Assembly: GCA_000827325.1 (NCBI GenBank)
Contig: KN832876.1
Span: 992,001 to 1,056,000 of the forward strand
Origin: Oidiodendron maius Zn
Taxonomy: Eukaryota; Ascomycota; Leotiomycetes; Myxotrichaceae
Direction of reading: 5' to 3'
DNA: 64,000 bases
Part shown: piece by piece, positions 54,514 through 64,000 of the stretch
Numbering within the stretch: position 1 is the first letter of the stretch
How the letters are laid out: each line of letters begins with the position of its first letter
Program-made: the position numbers and the translations under genes
Notes under the pieces: generated by a model
What the model was told of the DNA's origin: nothing
What the model saw: only the letters and a program-made list of their open reading frames with translations
Databases searched by the model: none

Positions 54514-55521
54514 TTACAAAGGCTGATAAGACCTGGCTACAAGCAGCTGCTCGGTCTCGTCATACTTGCCCTGACTATAGAGTAGGATGGCGAGGTTGTT
54601 CATGCTTGTGAGTGTACTTGGGTGTTCCTTGCCTAGGACCTTCTCCATCAAAGCGAGCGTCTGTCGGTACACAGGCTCGGCCTCGTCATACTTGCCCTGA
54701 TTTCTGAGCAGGCTAGCGAGGTTGTTCATGCTTGCGAGTGTACTTGGGTGTTCCTTGCCCAGGACCTTCTCTATTAAAGCGAGCGTCTGTCGGAACACAG
54801 GCTCGGCCTCGTTATACTTGCCCTGATTACTGAGCAGGCCGGCAAGGTTGTTCATGCTTGTGAGTGTATCTGGGTGTTCCTTGCCCAGGACCTTCTCCAT
54901 CAAAGCGAGCGTCTGTCGGTATACAGGCTCGGCCTCATCATACTTGCCCTGATTTCTGAGCAGGCCGGCGAGGTTGTTCATGCTTGCGAGTGTACTTGGG
55001 TGTTCCTTGCCCAGGACCTTCTCCATCAAAGCGAGAGTCTGTCGGGACACAGGCTCGGCCTCGTCATACTTGCCCTGACTCTCGAGCAGGCTGGCGAGGT
55101 TGTTCATGCTTGTGAGTGTATCTGGGTGTTCCTTGCCCAGGACCTTCTCCATCAAAGCAAGCGTCTGTCGGTACATAGGCTCGGCCTCGTTATACTTGCC
55201 CTGATTTCTAAGCAGGCTGGCGAGGTTGTTCATGCTTGTAAGTGTACTTGGGTGTTCCTTGCCCAGGACCTTCTCCCTCAAAGCGAGCGTCTGTCGGTAC
55301 ATAGGCTCGGCCTCATTGTACTTGCCCTGACTGTCAAGCAGGCTGGCGAGGCTGTTTATGCTTATAAGTGTATCCGGGTGTTCCTTGCCCAGGACCTTCT
55401 CCCTCAAAGCGAGCGTCTGTCGGTACACGGGCTCGGCCTCCTTGTACTTGCCCTGACTCTCGAGTAGGCCGGCGAGGTTGTTCATGCTTATAAGTGTATC
55501 CGGGTGTTCCTTGCCTAGCAA
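54514..55521 (-). repeat. Eight 126-bp TPR-coding tandem repeats
   Basis: Units of 42 codons with high nucleotide similarity; the last unit is truncated. The HPDT and HPST versions largely alternate, which suggests duplication in blocks of two. The residue just after 'LL' is E, D, R, E, R, S, R, Y in order, so one position is clearly hypervariable, and the K/N/D after 'GKY' and the R/M/I before 'EK' also vary. Confidence 0.9.
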
Positions 55522-58459
55522 ACCACTTCTTCCTTCAAATACACCTCGAAACAGCTCTTCGGCCACCTTATATCGACCAAGATTATTTGAAAAGATAGCT
55601 AATCGAAATATAGCATCTAGTACAGTAGCATCCTGCGCACAACCTTGTTGACCGAAATATTCTTGGCTATTCTGAATAACAGCTTGTAGGTGGGAGAAAG
55701 TTATTTGCCTAGCATCGAAAGTCATCTCATGAAAAACTTGGGTCTTGATAAAATGCGATAGGACCAAAGTTGCCTCGATTGTGTAAGCTTGCCGAGACTC
55801 GAAGCTTATTCGCAGTTTCATCCAATCCTGGATAAGTGGATGCAACGAAAATAAAGCCCCTGATCTTTGAATTCTTAAATTTTGAAGTAGTGAAAGATTT
55901 CTCAGTTCCTGCAGAATGTCTTGAAATCTGTATTTATCCCAGGAATTATCTCTAGTGCATAAACTCATCCAGCTACTATTTCGAGAGCTGTAAGGCTCAA
56001 AGAGCGTGTCAGATATCTCATTCCCGTCAAAGAATGCAGTCAAGGAAAGAATATGCCCCTTATCACCACGAACTTTCTCGTCTCCAGCGATTAGATCGAA
56101 CGATAACTCCCAGGTTGTGAATACTGTTAGCTTCGTTTCAATCTCTTGGCAGGCCTTCAGTTTTCGTTTGTACTCCCATAGCCCGGGCGTCTCGTTGAGC
56201 ACCTCTTCCCGGCGCTTGTCATAATGCTCTAAGAAGAGGTCCAAGTCGAGAGTACGTGCTAGAATATATGCCCCAGCTTGATCGATGGCAAGCGCATGAA
56301 ATCCAAGTCGCCTTACGATTTTCTGAGCTTCTTGTAGTGTTGTGTCACTCCTTATAGTATCACTCCTTCGAAAGAGTAGCTCCAGTGCCTCTTCATTAGA
56401 CATGGTTGATACATCGATAGAGCGACTAAGGCCTTTTGCTGCTCCATCTCTGCTAGTAATGAGGACCGACCCGTAATTGCTTCGTGGGAAATACTCTTTG
56501 ATGTTCTTGTTACCAAACGAGTGTAGATCGTCGAAATTATCGAAAACAAGCAGCCATGGTTCCCGCCATGTGCTTATGGTGGTTAACACATATCGGACGT
56601 TTCCTTCTACATCCGCGACATCAAAACTTGGCTTTAACAATTCTCGTGCAAGTGCAGTAAGGCCCTGTTCAATTGTTGTTGGAGACATCGCATCAATCCA
56701 GAATATAGCCGTGTAGGATTCATCATTTTCACATTGTTGACAGTACTCAAGAGCAAGCTGTGACTTCCCACACCCGCCCATTCCAAGCAAAACAAAAATA
56801 GTAGGCATAGCAGTGGTTCGTGCTGCTTGGAAATGTTTCCGGATCTCATTCTGGGGATGTGCACGTGGTACAAAGTGATTCACCCTGTATGATGGATATA
56901 TAAAGCGACATGGAACATGGTCGGAACATGGAACCGCTCCATCAGTGACTATGAAATGGTGTTAGCGGTCAAATATCGGATGCTATAGGTATAGTAATCC
57001 ATAGTACTGGAGGCTGTAGAGACTACAAACACGGACTTTGGTACAATATAAGGGGAGCCACGTTACTGAGATAGAGAGAACCCTTCTACATACAAAATCT
57101 GTCAGAGATCACCTTCTTCGCATCTTGCTCAAATTGCTTCAGATATCTGATAGTCGTCTTATAGGTATCGGCGTGTCGACTATCGAGTTTCACAATCTGC
57201 GAGTGGTCTGCAGAGACGGGAATCTTAGTCTCTACGCTGTCAGGGAGTTGAAGGAGAGCTGAGTCAGAGTCGACAGCTGTTATATATACTCCCGTTCGGC
57301 CCCAAAGGCCCGTCTTCGGATTCTAGGCTGTATTAGTTGGGCCATAATATGAGCAGATTGAGACATCAAACCATTTCTAGTCGCCTAGTTTGCTGCGTCT
57401 CATAAAAGCTGATGATCTTCAGATCTCGTACCAGATTCTTAAAGTTGGCGAGCTGATATACTAATAGATTGGACTTGCGTCGAATCTCCTCGAGGAGCTG
57501 TCCCCGTGGGTGGTCCTCTCCTGCTAGCATCTGCTGGATATCATCGATAACAAGACCCTTGTGTGGAGTAGCAAAGAACAAGATGCCATAGGTCGCTTTA
57601 TGTAGAGCTGCGATTGCTGCATGGTCACGTTCATCTGTCTGTGCTGCTGTGATTAGGCACTAGGACCATCAGTATTCTTATCTTAATCCAGGCCAACCAT
57701 GCCCTCATCGCCTACGTACATGAGCTAGTATGATGCCCCCAAAGCTATGCGCGATAAAGAATAGCGGCCTCTCTCGAAGCTAGTGGTATATTAGCAGGAT
57801 AGCTGACTACGTAGATCCATTACTACCTACCTCCTTTGTATACCGGATCCTCTTGATCCCCTCTAAGAACTCCCGTCCATAATCCATGATCGTGTCGATA
57901 CCGTGGCTCGAGAGCTTCGAGTTGTAGCCGTAGGTCATCGTTCGACAGTTGGGGAGATCTTTCGAGAGGAAGTCGCGGAGCCACATGCGCCCTAGATTGC
58001 CCTTTCCCCTCCACGACCCATACGCATGTCCGTCCAGGCCCGTGATGGCAATGATGCTATTGACCAATATTAGTATCGCAGCTGCAGAGAGTGGCAGAGG
58101 TCGTACTCAGCCGTGACTGGATTATTAGGGTCCGTTGGATACAGCTGGGTGAAGCCGAAGAAGTGGCGGTCAAAGTTGATGTCCTCACCCCCCATCTCAA
58201 CTTGCCAATCCCCCAGAGGAGTGTGGTCGAGCTGCGATAGGAAGTCTGGATTGCCGCCTTTGAACTCCACCAACGCGCTTGAGGTTGGGCTTTCGTCGCA
58301 TGATGGGATGCATATCACACTCACCTCTACTCGCGGTCGTTCATCATCCGTTAGGAGATCGCGGATCGTCTGGGTCAAGGTTGATTTGACGTCTAGCTCA
58401 GCCTTGTCCACGGGAAGGCCGGTCACTCGGAATACCGTTGATCGAGGACTGCTCGCCAT
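54514..58459 (-). CDS. STAND/NLR protein: SesB-like hydrolase, NB-ARC, eight TPR units (six exons)
   Basis: Exons (transcript order) 58107-58459, 57831-58056, 57720-57779, 57372-57659, 57094-57322 and 54514-56948 join in phase to 1196 aa with introns of 50, 51, 60, 49 and 145 nt. N-terminal part: about 117 variable residues, then a SesB-like alpha/beta hydrolase '[15 protein letters not shown]' ... '[17 protein letters not shown]' with the nucleophile Ser205 in AHSFGG, and '[11 protein letters not shown]'. Then an NB-ARC: P-loop '[11 protein letters not shown]' (from about residue 441), Walker B '[11 protein letters not shown]', 'GSVLITSRD' and '[11 protein letters not shown]'. From about residue 862 come eight 42-residue TPR units, each of the form 'LGKEHPxTLxSMNNLAxLL' plus 'xxQGKYxEAEPxxRQTLALx', the last one ending early. 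The layout is that of fungal NLR immune or incompatibility sensors, in which ligand binding to the repeats releases the effector domain. Confidence 0.93.
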
Positions 58460-58651
58460 GTTAGCGCGCCAGATAGTTCATGTATGAGGCTGCTAGACAG
58501 GATGTTTGAGTGGCGAAGCTGTCGTGGTAGAGGAAGAGACATATATTCGTTGTAAAATGGCGTTCGGCGCGTAGAGCCTTGCTAAATCTCAGCCGCAACC
58601 TTGGGATAAACTATTATGACACCGGTGAGAAAGGGAGTGACATTTAAGCCA

Positions 58652-58656
58652 GCTCG
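58652..58656. repeat. GCTCG, right copy of a possible target-site duplication
   Basis: Same 5-mer as at 53953-53957. Between it and the phosphatase N-terminal half the reading frame is off by one base relative to the C-terminal half, which may reflect later decay. Confidence 0.45.
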
Positions 58657-59080
58657 TCGCCTCGATTGCAGTGCTGTTGGGGCTCCATCGGCCTGTCTTG
58701 ATGTTCCACCCTTCGTGCACGCGCGACAGGTCCACGGTGCCTGCAAATTGGCCTTCCCCAAACTCAGCCTGCAGCACTGATGGCTCCGAACCAGTGTCAC
58801 TCGGCTGATTGCTGTTTTCTTGCAGCTCGGGAACCGCAAGGACGGTCAGACCTCGAGCGACGGCCGAGGGGAACGAGAGCAAGCAAGTATACAGGGTGCG
58901 GCGGAGGGGCGAGGCCACTAGGTGCGTAATCTTGTCAGAAGATGGAAATGTCGTGGCAAGAGCGCTACACTGGGCTACGCCTAGCGGGGTCAGGTCTGGG
59001 TCGGGGAGCTTCTCGTTGGCGACGCTGAGATTGTGGTAACCCTGGGCATGGCGAACGAGAGTTATAATAGTCTTGCCCAT
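58652..59080 (-). pseudogene. N-terminal half of the split histidine phosphatase gene
   Basis: From ATG 59080: 'MGKTIITLVRHAQGYHNLSV' (the RHA/RHG catalytic His motif at residues 10-12), 'DPDLTPLGVAQCSAL', 'HLVASPLRRTLYTCLLSF' and 'VDLSRVHEGWNIKTGRWSPN', running into 'STAIEA' at the insertion edge. This is the usual first half of a fungal phosphoglycerate-mutase-like phosphatase; the missing second half is found intact at 53646-53957. The product would lack the second catalytic region unless transcripts bypass the insertion, which seems unlikely. Confidence 0.85.
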
Positions 59081-60263
59081 TGCACTTTCTTGAGTCTTCG
59101 ATACCAATGTCAAGGTGAACGGCGTTATATCTATATGGCGGGGTCTTTGCCTCAACAGTGGGGTCAATGACTCAAATTCCCGGTGGAGGGGGTAATAAAA
59201 ACAAAAATATCAAGGACAACAAGAGTAGAGAGTGGGAAAGGACAAGAAATTTAGGAGAAGAGCAAGATAAAGAGAGTGAGAGTGACAGATGAGAAAGAGA
59301 AAAATACCGCAAACCAACACAGCGCGACGCAGCGACTCTAACTGATTATGCCGGACACGGGCCAAATCGCGAGAATCTTGTGGTGGCCACCAAGAATGCT
59401 ACAGGAAAATTTAATGTTGCAAACAGGGCAAATGCTTACCTAATCGCGCCCATATCGTTTCGGGGGCATCCGTGACCAAGGGCATCATCAAGTTGATATA
59501 TATACGCGCATTTTGTCACTCTGGGAGAAATATTTCAATAGGCCACTATTTAATTAGTCCCAGCAATGTAGGTTGATACTTAGAGAGAGAAGCTATTGGC
59601 TATACTGGAGTCATCGCTTGACAAAAGACTCGGACGACCGGAGGTCGCCGATGATATTGAGCTTGTGCAGGCCATAGCTCCTGCGGCTGGGCTCTTGGAC
59701 CTGAGCTCCCTTCCCCTACAAGTACATAGATGATTCTCTGCCCGGGTGTTTGTTATGCAGTTTATTATGGCAACTGAGTATGGTACTGTATCCTTCATCC
59801 ATTGTAAGTAGAGCGTTGTCTCAAGACTCGCGTCCAGCATTCATCGTCACAATACGATGATACTAGATTCTGAAATACATGTGAACCTTGCGCGTCTACC
59901 TCCAGGATGATAGTTCACGCTCTAAGATGAGGTGGGAAGTTCTGCCGAGGAGCAAGATACCGGAACTTAAATAGGGAAAGAGAGACGTTGGTGACGAATT
60001 GTGTTCCGCCTGATATTTTATATACTTTATACTTGGACTACTCTCGCAGTCCTTTACTGCCTTCATAGGCCAAATGACAGATGCAAGACACACTCAATAC
60101 TGTGTATACACTTGAATACATGCCAAAGAACTCCTCTGCTTCCTGAAAATTCTACCATAGCTGCTGAACACTAGCCACGGACCAGTTAGACGCCACCTAG
60201 AGCCCCAGTAACTCTCCCAGTCCCGTATGCCGGTGACTCAATCCACCAGCTGTACAAAGGCCC
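59081..60263. other. Intergenic region
   Basis: About 1.2 kb between the interrupted phosphatase start and the end of the HECT gene (both on minus). Two short open stretches have no recognisable domain. The part next to the phosphatase start is A-rich on plus. Confidence 0.5.
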
Positions 60264-63200
60264 TTATGCAAACCCAAATCCCATTGAATTTTCCAACGCC
60301 GTTGTCAGATTTTTCCTCAGTACCTCCTTGCTAGAATACTCCGGAAGCAACAGAATCCCAAAGCAAGTATAGCTACTTGGCAAATGCTCATCACCCACCC
60401 CGTTCTTCTGCAGTGTGAATTGTAGGTTCCTCATGCCGCCCACTGGCACGCGGTCGCTCGCTGTCACGAACTCCAGAAGTTTTTTCTTTTGCTCCAAGTC
60501 AAACTTCTTGACGATGCTCCAGAAATCCTTTACGGTGCGATTCGTCGCCTCCCATCCCACATAACGCGCCGCTCGCCGCATCTCCGAGATGTCGATCTCT
60601 TGGACCCCTTCGACAACAGACTGGAGGGTATCGGGATCAAAGAGCGTGGTTGACCGTTGGTCGATGCACGTGAAGAATCCACGCTTGAACGCCTCAAATT
60701 GAGGCTGGATGGAAATGTCAGTCAGCCAACGGATGTAGTCGCTCACATATTTGTTGCGGGTTGCGTTGGTGACTAAGGGTACGTCGGTGTGACTAGGGAC
60801 ATAAGAGTCTGCGAATTGGCGCCACGATTGAATTTCGGTCCCCATGTCGACACTTATGTGCTGGCCAAGCAGCTCCACGCTGTATTCATACGTTCGAGTA
60901 AACACATCTTCTACCGATCCATTCTTCTCATCCCACTCTAACAGTGAGGTTAAACCGTTCGCCAAATCGGGCCAGCCGTCAGCAATGTGATGAAGTTCAG
61001 AGACGCTTACGCCGAGGAGCTTCATGTACAGCGCCTTCGGGAAAGTGACAGGCAAGTTAAGTCCATTGTACACGGCCAGCGAGACAATCATACCGATCAG
61101 TTGAAACTTCCAAAGAGGTTCCGGGGATCCAGGCTGGAACCATGTCATCTTTGTACGAGCATCGATGGTGAACGCGCCTGGATATTCGGGTTAGTTCAGC
61201 TATGGATAGAGTTTGATAGAATATACCATATGCTGGATTCAGAGCCTCTGCGATTGCAAGTCGGAAGAATTCCTGCTGAACGCCACCAATATCCATGCCC
61301 TGCTCCCCGTCCTCTTCACCGAGGCGAACTTTTAAAGGCCGCATCAACTCCCGCTCCTCCCGTCTCCATATTGAATTGAAAGTATCCTCAAGTACTTGAC
61401 TCCGTCGGATCTCGAGCATCATAAACTTTGAGGTGGCTGTTTTCAGACGAGTATGGAGTTTTCGCTGGCTATCCTCATCGGCCATCAAACGAGATTCTCC
61501 TGAGCGATTTTCTCCGACCATATGTCGAATAAGAACTTCTTTATCTCGGGCGCTTTCATACGCCTGATTCATACGGGAGTAGTTGATCGCACGAAAGTAC
61601 GTTACCAGAGTAGATGGATTGAAGAGATATGGGTAATCCAGTAAATGAACTGTCCTTCTATTGGATGAAAAGTTCAGCCATTCGATTGGCATCTCGATGG
61701 GATCAAGTCGTTCAGCGAAGTACTCGGTTCGGAAGTGGATATCACCCAGAAGGAGTGACTTTCGGTTTTCATCTATAAATCATTAGCCATGAATTCAATA
61801 TAGAGTAAGCGAACTGACATATGGCGGTGATCATTGCCAAGGCTCCACCAAAAGGTCCGTCACTGGGCACTTCAGCTGATGCTTCCCAGTCCTGTAACAT
61901 AACAGTTCTCGCCCAATCAAGAATCAATGTTGGAATCCTTTTTTCGTGCAACTCCCTCTCATCATCCGGAAAGGTGAGAATTGGCGACGTGCCCAAATCA
62001 ATACATTTCAGAGTATCAAGAACTGCGTCCAAAACGTCAGGCTCACGCTTTTCGCCAGAGCGAAGATCTCGTTGGAGTTCTTGTAATTCCGCATATCGAC
62101 GTCTAGTTGGAATGGCTGCAAATAATCTCTTTGCTAACCTCAATGCAGGATCGTTTGTGAATGCATCATCATATTGGAGACATAAAACCACTGGTTCTAA
62201 AGCGGAGGACGGTTCTTTGCCAAGAGTCGTTAAGCCGTAGGATCGTATTCTGGACATGTTCGCCAATTGCCTAGCATCAGACACAAGGGGTGTAGCTGCA
62301 ATGAGAGCATGTAGACAGATGTTCATGATTTGTGCTGCGTCAGTGCCCGATAGAGCTTTGCTGGAGAGAAGTCCAAGAGAGGCGGCCTCCTTTGCCCAGT
62401 CGTGAGTACTCTCCAGTCTTTCCGGAGGCTGGAACAGAATGCCTGCTACAATCCATAAGCTGTGGAACACCAAAGATGGAGCAACTCGAGTCATCCGAAG
62501 CATTAAGTACCAGAGCGTTTGGGTATCGAATAGATTTTTCTCCTCATCCCGGAAGGATTGGAGGATTGATTCGGGTTTACAAAGTGCGTCAAAAATTGCT
62601 TGTTCGGCAAATGCGAGCCACTGGCGCTTCAGCGCAGACGGATATGAGTCAGATCCAAACTGCTCCGCTATACGTTTCAATGGGATTGTGTTATTTCGAC
62701 TTCGTTTAAGTTCTGCGCCTATGTCGTACGGCTGCAGAAGGTGTTTCTCGCATGTGCCATCATTCTGAAGTACATCGCAGATAAACTCAATCACCTCGAT
62801 TGTTAGTCGCCTGAGTGACTGGGGTAGAGCAACGTTTTTCACAATGCGATGTTTCTTAATATCAGGGCTTTGCTTAGATGGACTTTGTAAGGACTCCCCA
62901 ATCCCACGAATGCCGTGATGATCTTTGACCATTGATTTCTCGTTGTCGTGGCTCTCAGACACCTTTGGCTTTACGCTTGTGGTCTCTTTAATAGGCTGAG
63001 CCTGGATGGAATGCACAGATGCAAGTTGGCCAACTCGCATTGTGGGGCTTGTAACCAAACTTGGCCGTGACATTCTCCGTTTAGGCTTAGAGCTTGAGCG
63101 TTCCCGAGAGAGGGGTCTGATATCAGAGGCTGTTTCAGAAGGTTTGGGCGATGCAGAGACATTTAAAATACCTTTAGGTAGTTGAGATTCGATGGGATCA

Positions 63201-64000
63201 GGCCACTTGCGATGATTCGATATCGGCACGGGGGTTATCGTCGGACTGGAAGCCGATCTGGTTTCTACAAACGCAGCAGCTTTTGTCTCTCCGTTTACAG
63301 CTGCGACTGGCTTGGGTGAGGTGACTTTATGAGGTGCAGGAATATGTCCGATGGTTGCCTTACCTTCTTGGACGTCGGATTGCGTATCGAACCCTGAAGG
63401 TTCTTGTTTCGTCTCCACGGTTGTTGAGGTTCCTGAGATGCTTTTATGACGACTAGGAAAGGAGGGTAATGGCTCTGTTGATTTTGTATACGCATCTCCG
63501 GAAATGTTATCTTTCGCTGCTGATCGGGCCAGAATGTCAAGGTTTCGCGGTGTGAGCCACTCGAGCATTTTGAAGGCGGCTGTACCAAATACATTCTGTA
63601 CAAAAGATCGGTGATCTATGGTTGTTCGCTCGTCCAATGCATCAACTATTGATGGAGATTTAGTGGGAATTATCTCTTTCTTATCCACCTTAGCTTGGGT
63701 GTCGGTGGATGATTCTCGTGACGATGCAGGTGTTACCCGACTTCCGGACCTGGGAGAGCTCTCCGGTATTAAATTCTCACCCTGCAACCCATTCCTAATG
63801 GAGGCATCCTTCCCATCGATTGGTGCGGGACTTCTCTTTGTAGGCTTTGTTGCAATGTTCTTAATAAGAGTGGTAGGTATCTCAGCGCTCGGATTATGGC
63901 AAAGACTCTGCTCGGGGTTATCTTGAGATGCGAGGTAGACAGCTAACGTTCTTGCACTCATCGCATTGTATCGACGGACCGGTGCGCCGACACTAGCTGC
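60264..64000 (-). CDS. HECT-type E3 ubiquitin ligase, Hul4-like; 5' end beyond the right edge
   Basis: In-window exons 61819-64000, 61227-61772 and 60264-61177 (introns 46 and 49 nt) join in phase. From the first in-window ATG (63961) this gives 1200 aa, but the frame stays open to the edge, so the gene probably starts outside. The N-terminal half is low-complexity Ser/Thr/Pro/Lys with short conserved blocks ('ARTLAVYLASQDNPEQSLC', 'FVQNVFGTAAFKMLEWL'). The HECT domain is at the end: 'RLGEEDGEQGMDIGGVQQEF', 'FRLAIAEALNPAYGAFTID', 'FQLIGMIVSLAVYNGLNLPV', then the catalytic Cys 33 residues from the C-terminus in 'LPSSYTCFGILLLPEYSS'. The family resembles yeast Hul4, a nuclear ubiquitin ligase; substrates in filamentous fungi are unknown. 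All catalytic features are present. Confidence 0.94.

Larger units (their letters stand above)
53958..58651. other. About 4.7-kb inserted segment carrying an NLR gene
   Basis: Bounded by GCTCG copies and lying between the two halves of a histidine phosphatase. It holds one complete-looking NLR gene (54514-58459, same strand as the phosphatase) and a decayed patatin-like fragment (about 54233-54376). No transposase, LTR or terminal inverted repeat was recognised at its ends, so the mechanism of arrival is unknown. Confidence 0.6.

Noticed and set aside
54874-55467. Open frame on the plus strand with repeated '[12 protein letters not shown]' motif
   Set aside because: It is the antisense shadow of the TPR repeats of the NLR gene.
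54514-55521. Regular repeats that could look like a CRISPR array
   Set aside because: The 126-bp units are in frame and encode TPRs, there are no spacers, and the genome is eukaryotic.
53958-58651. Interpretation of the inserted segment as an LTR retroelement or DNA transposon
   Set aside because: No terminal repeats, transposase or polymerase domains were recognised; only a 5-mer flanks it.

Overview
This window is nuclear DNA of a filamentous ascomycete (Pezizomycotina). The evidence is short introns (mostly 46-60 nt) with GTATGT/GTAAGT-type donors and CTAAC/CTGAC-type branch sites, together with fungus-specific families: HET domain, 2EXR, AA9 and AA11 LPMOs, a STAND/NLR gene, a GATA_AreA/DUF3295 regulator and Hul4-type HECT. 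The species cannot be fixed from sequence alone. No prokaryotic features, CRISPR array, rRNA or tRNA gene was recognised. Exon joins below were made by eye from splice signals, reading phase and family alignment from memory.

Layout. 1-2.6 kb: the 5' end of a gene leaving the left edge (minus strand), then an AA9 LPMO. 2.6-8.1 kb: gene-free. 8.15-10.0 kb: an Mks1-like GATA_AreA/DUF3295 regulator (minus). 10.0-19.4 kb: an unusually long gene-free, GC-rich interval. 19.4-22 kb: a CCCH plus CHY zinc-finger protein (minus). 22-25.3 kb: no gene. 25.35-27.04 kb: a HET-domain protein. 29-43 kb: a gene-dense stretch with a GT32 glycosyltransferase carrying a Lys/Glu-rich tail, a divergent acyltransferase-3, a type II membrane protein with a propeller-like layout, an AA11 LPMO with an X278-like tail, an HP1 chromodomain/chromoshadow gene in seven exons, and a second GT32-like glycosyltransferase. 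43.6-51 kb: an alpha/beta-hydrolase-like protein, a CCCH + 2EXR protein and CCT5 (with an 18-nt micro-exon). 51.8-53.4 kb: a GH28 rhamnogalacturonase with five introns. 53.6-59.1 kb: a histidine-phosphatase gene cut in two by about 4.7 kb carrying an intact-looking NLR (SesB-like hydrolase, NB-ARC, eight 42-aa TPR units) and a decayed patatin-like fragment. 60.3-64 kb: a Hul4-type HECT E3 ligase running off the right edge.

Functional themes. One is plant and fungal polysaccharide attack (AA9, GH28, AA11). A second is a possible surface-glycan group (two GT32 genes, the acyltransferase and the type II protein). A third is non-self recognition (the HET gene and the NLR locus). The remainder are housekeeping or regulatory genes (CCT5, HP1, HECT, CHY, Mks1-like). 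The most notable observation is the NLR locus: the two halves of the phosphatase fit together with essentially no missing sequence, and a 5-bp motif (GCTCG) flanks the inserted segment. This looks like a clean insertion of an immune-type gene into a housekeeping-type gene.
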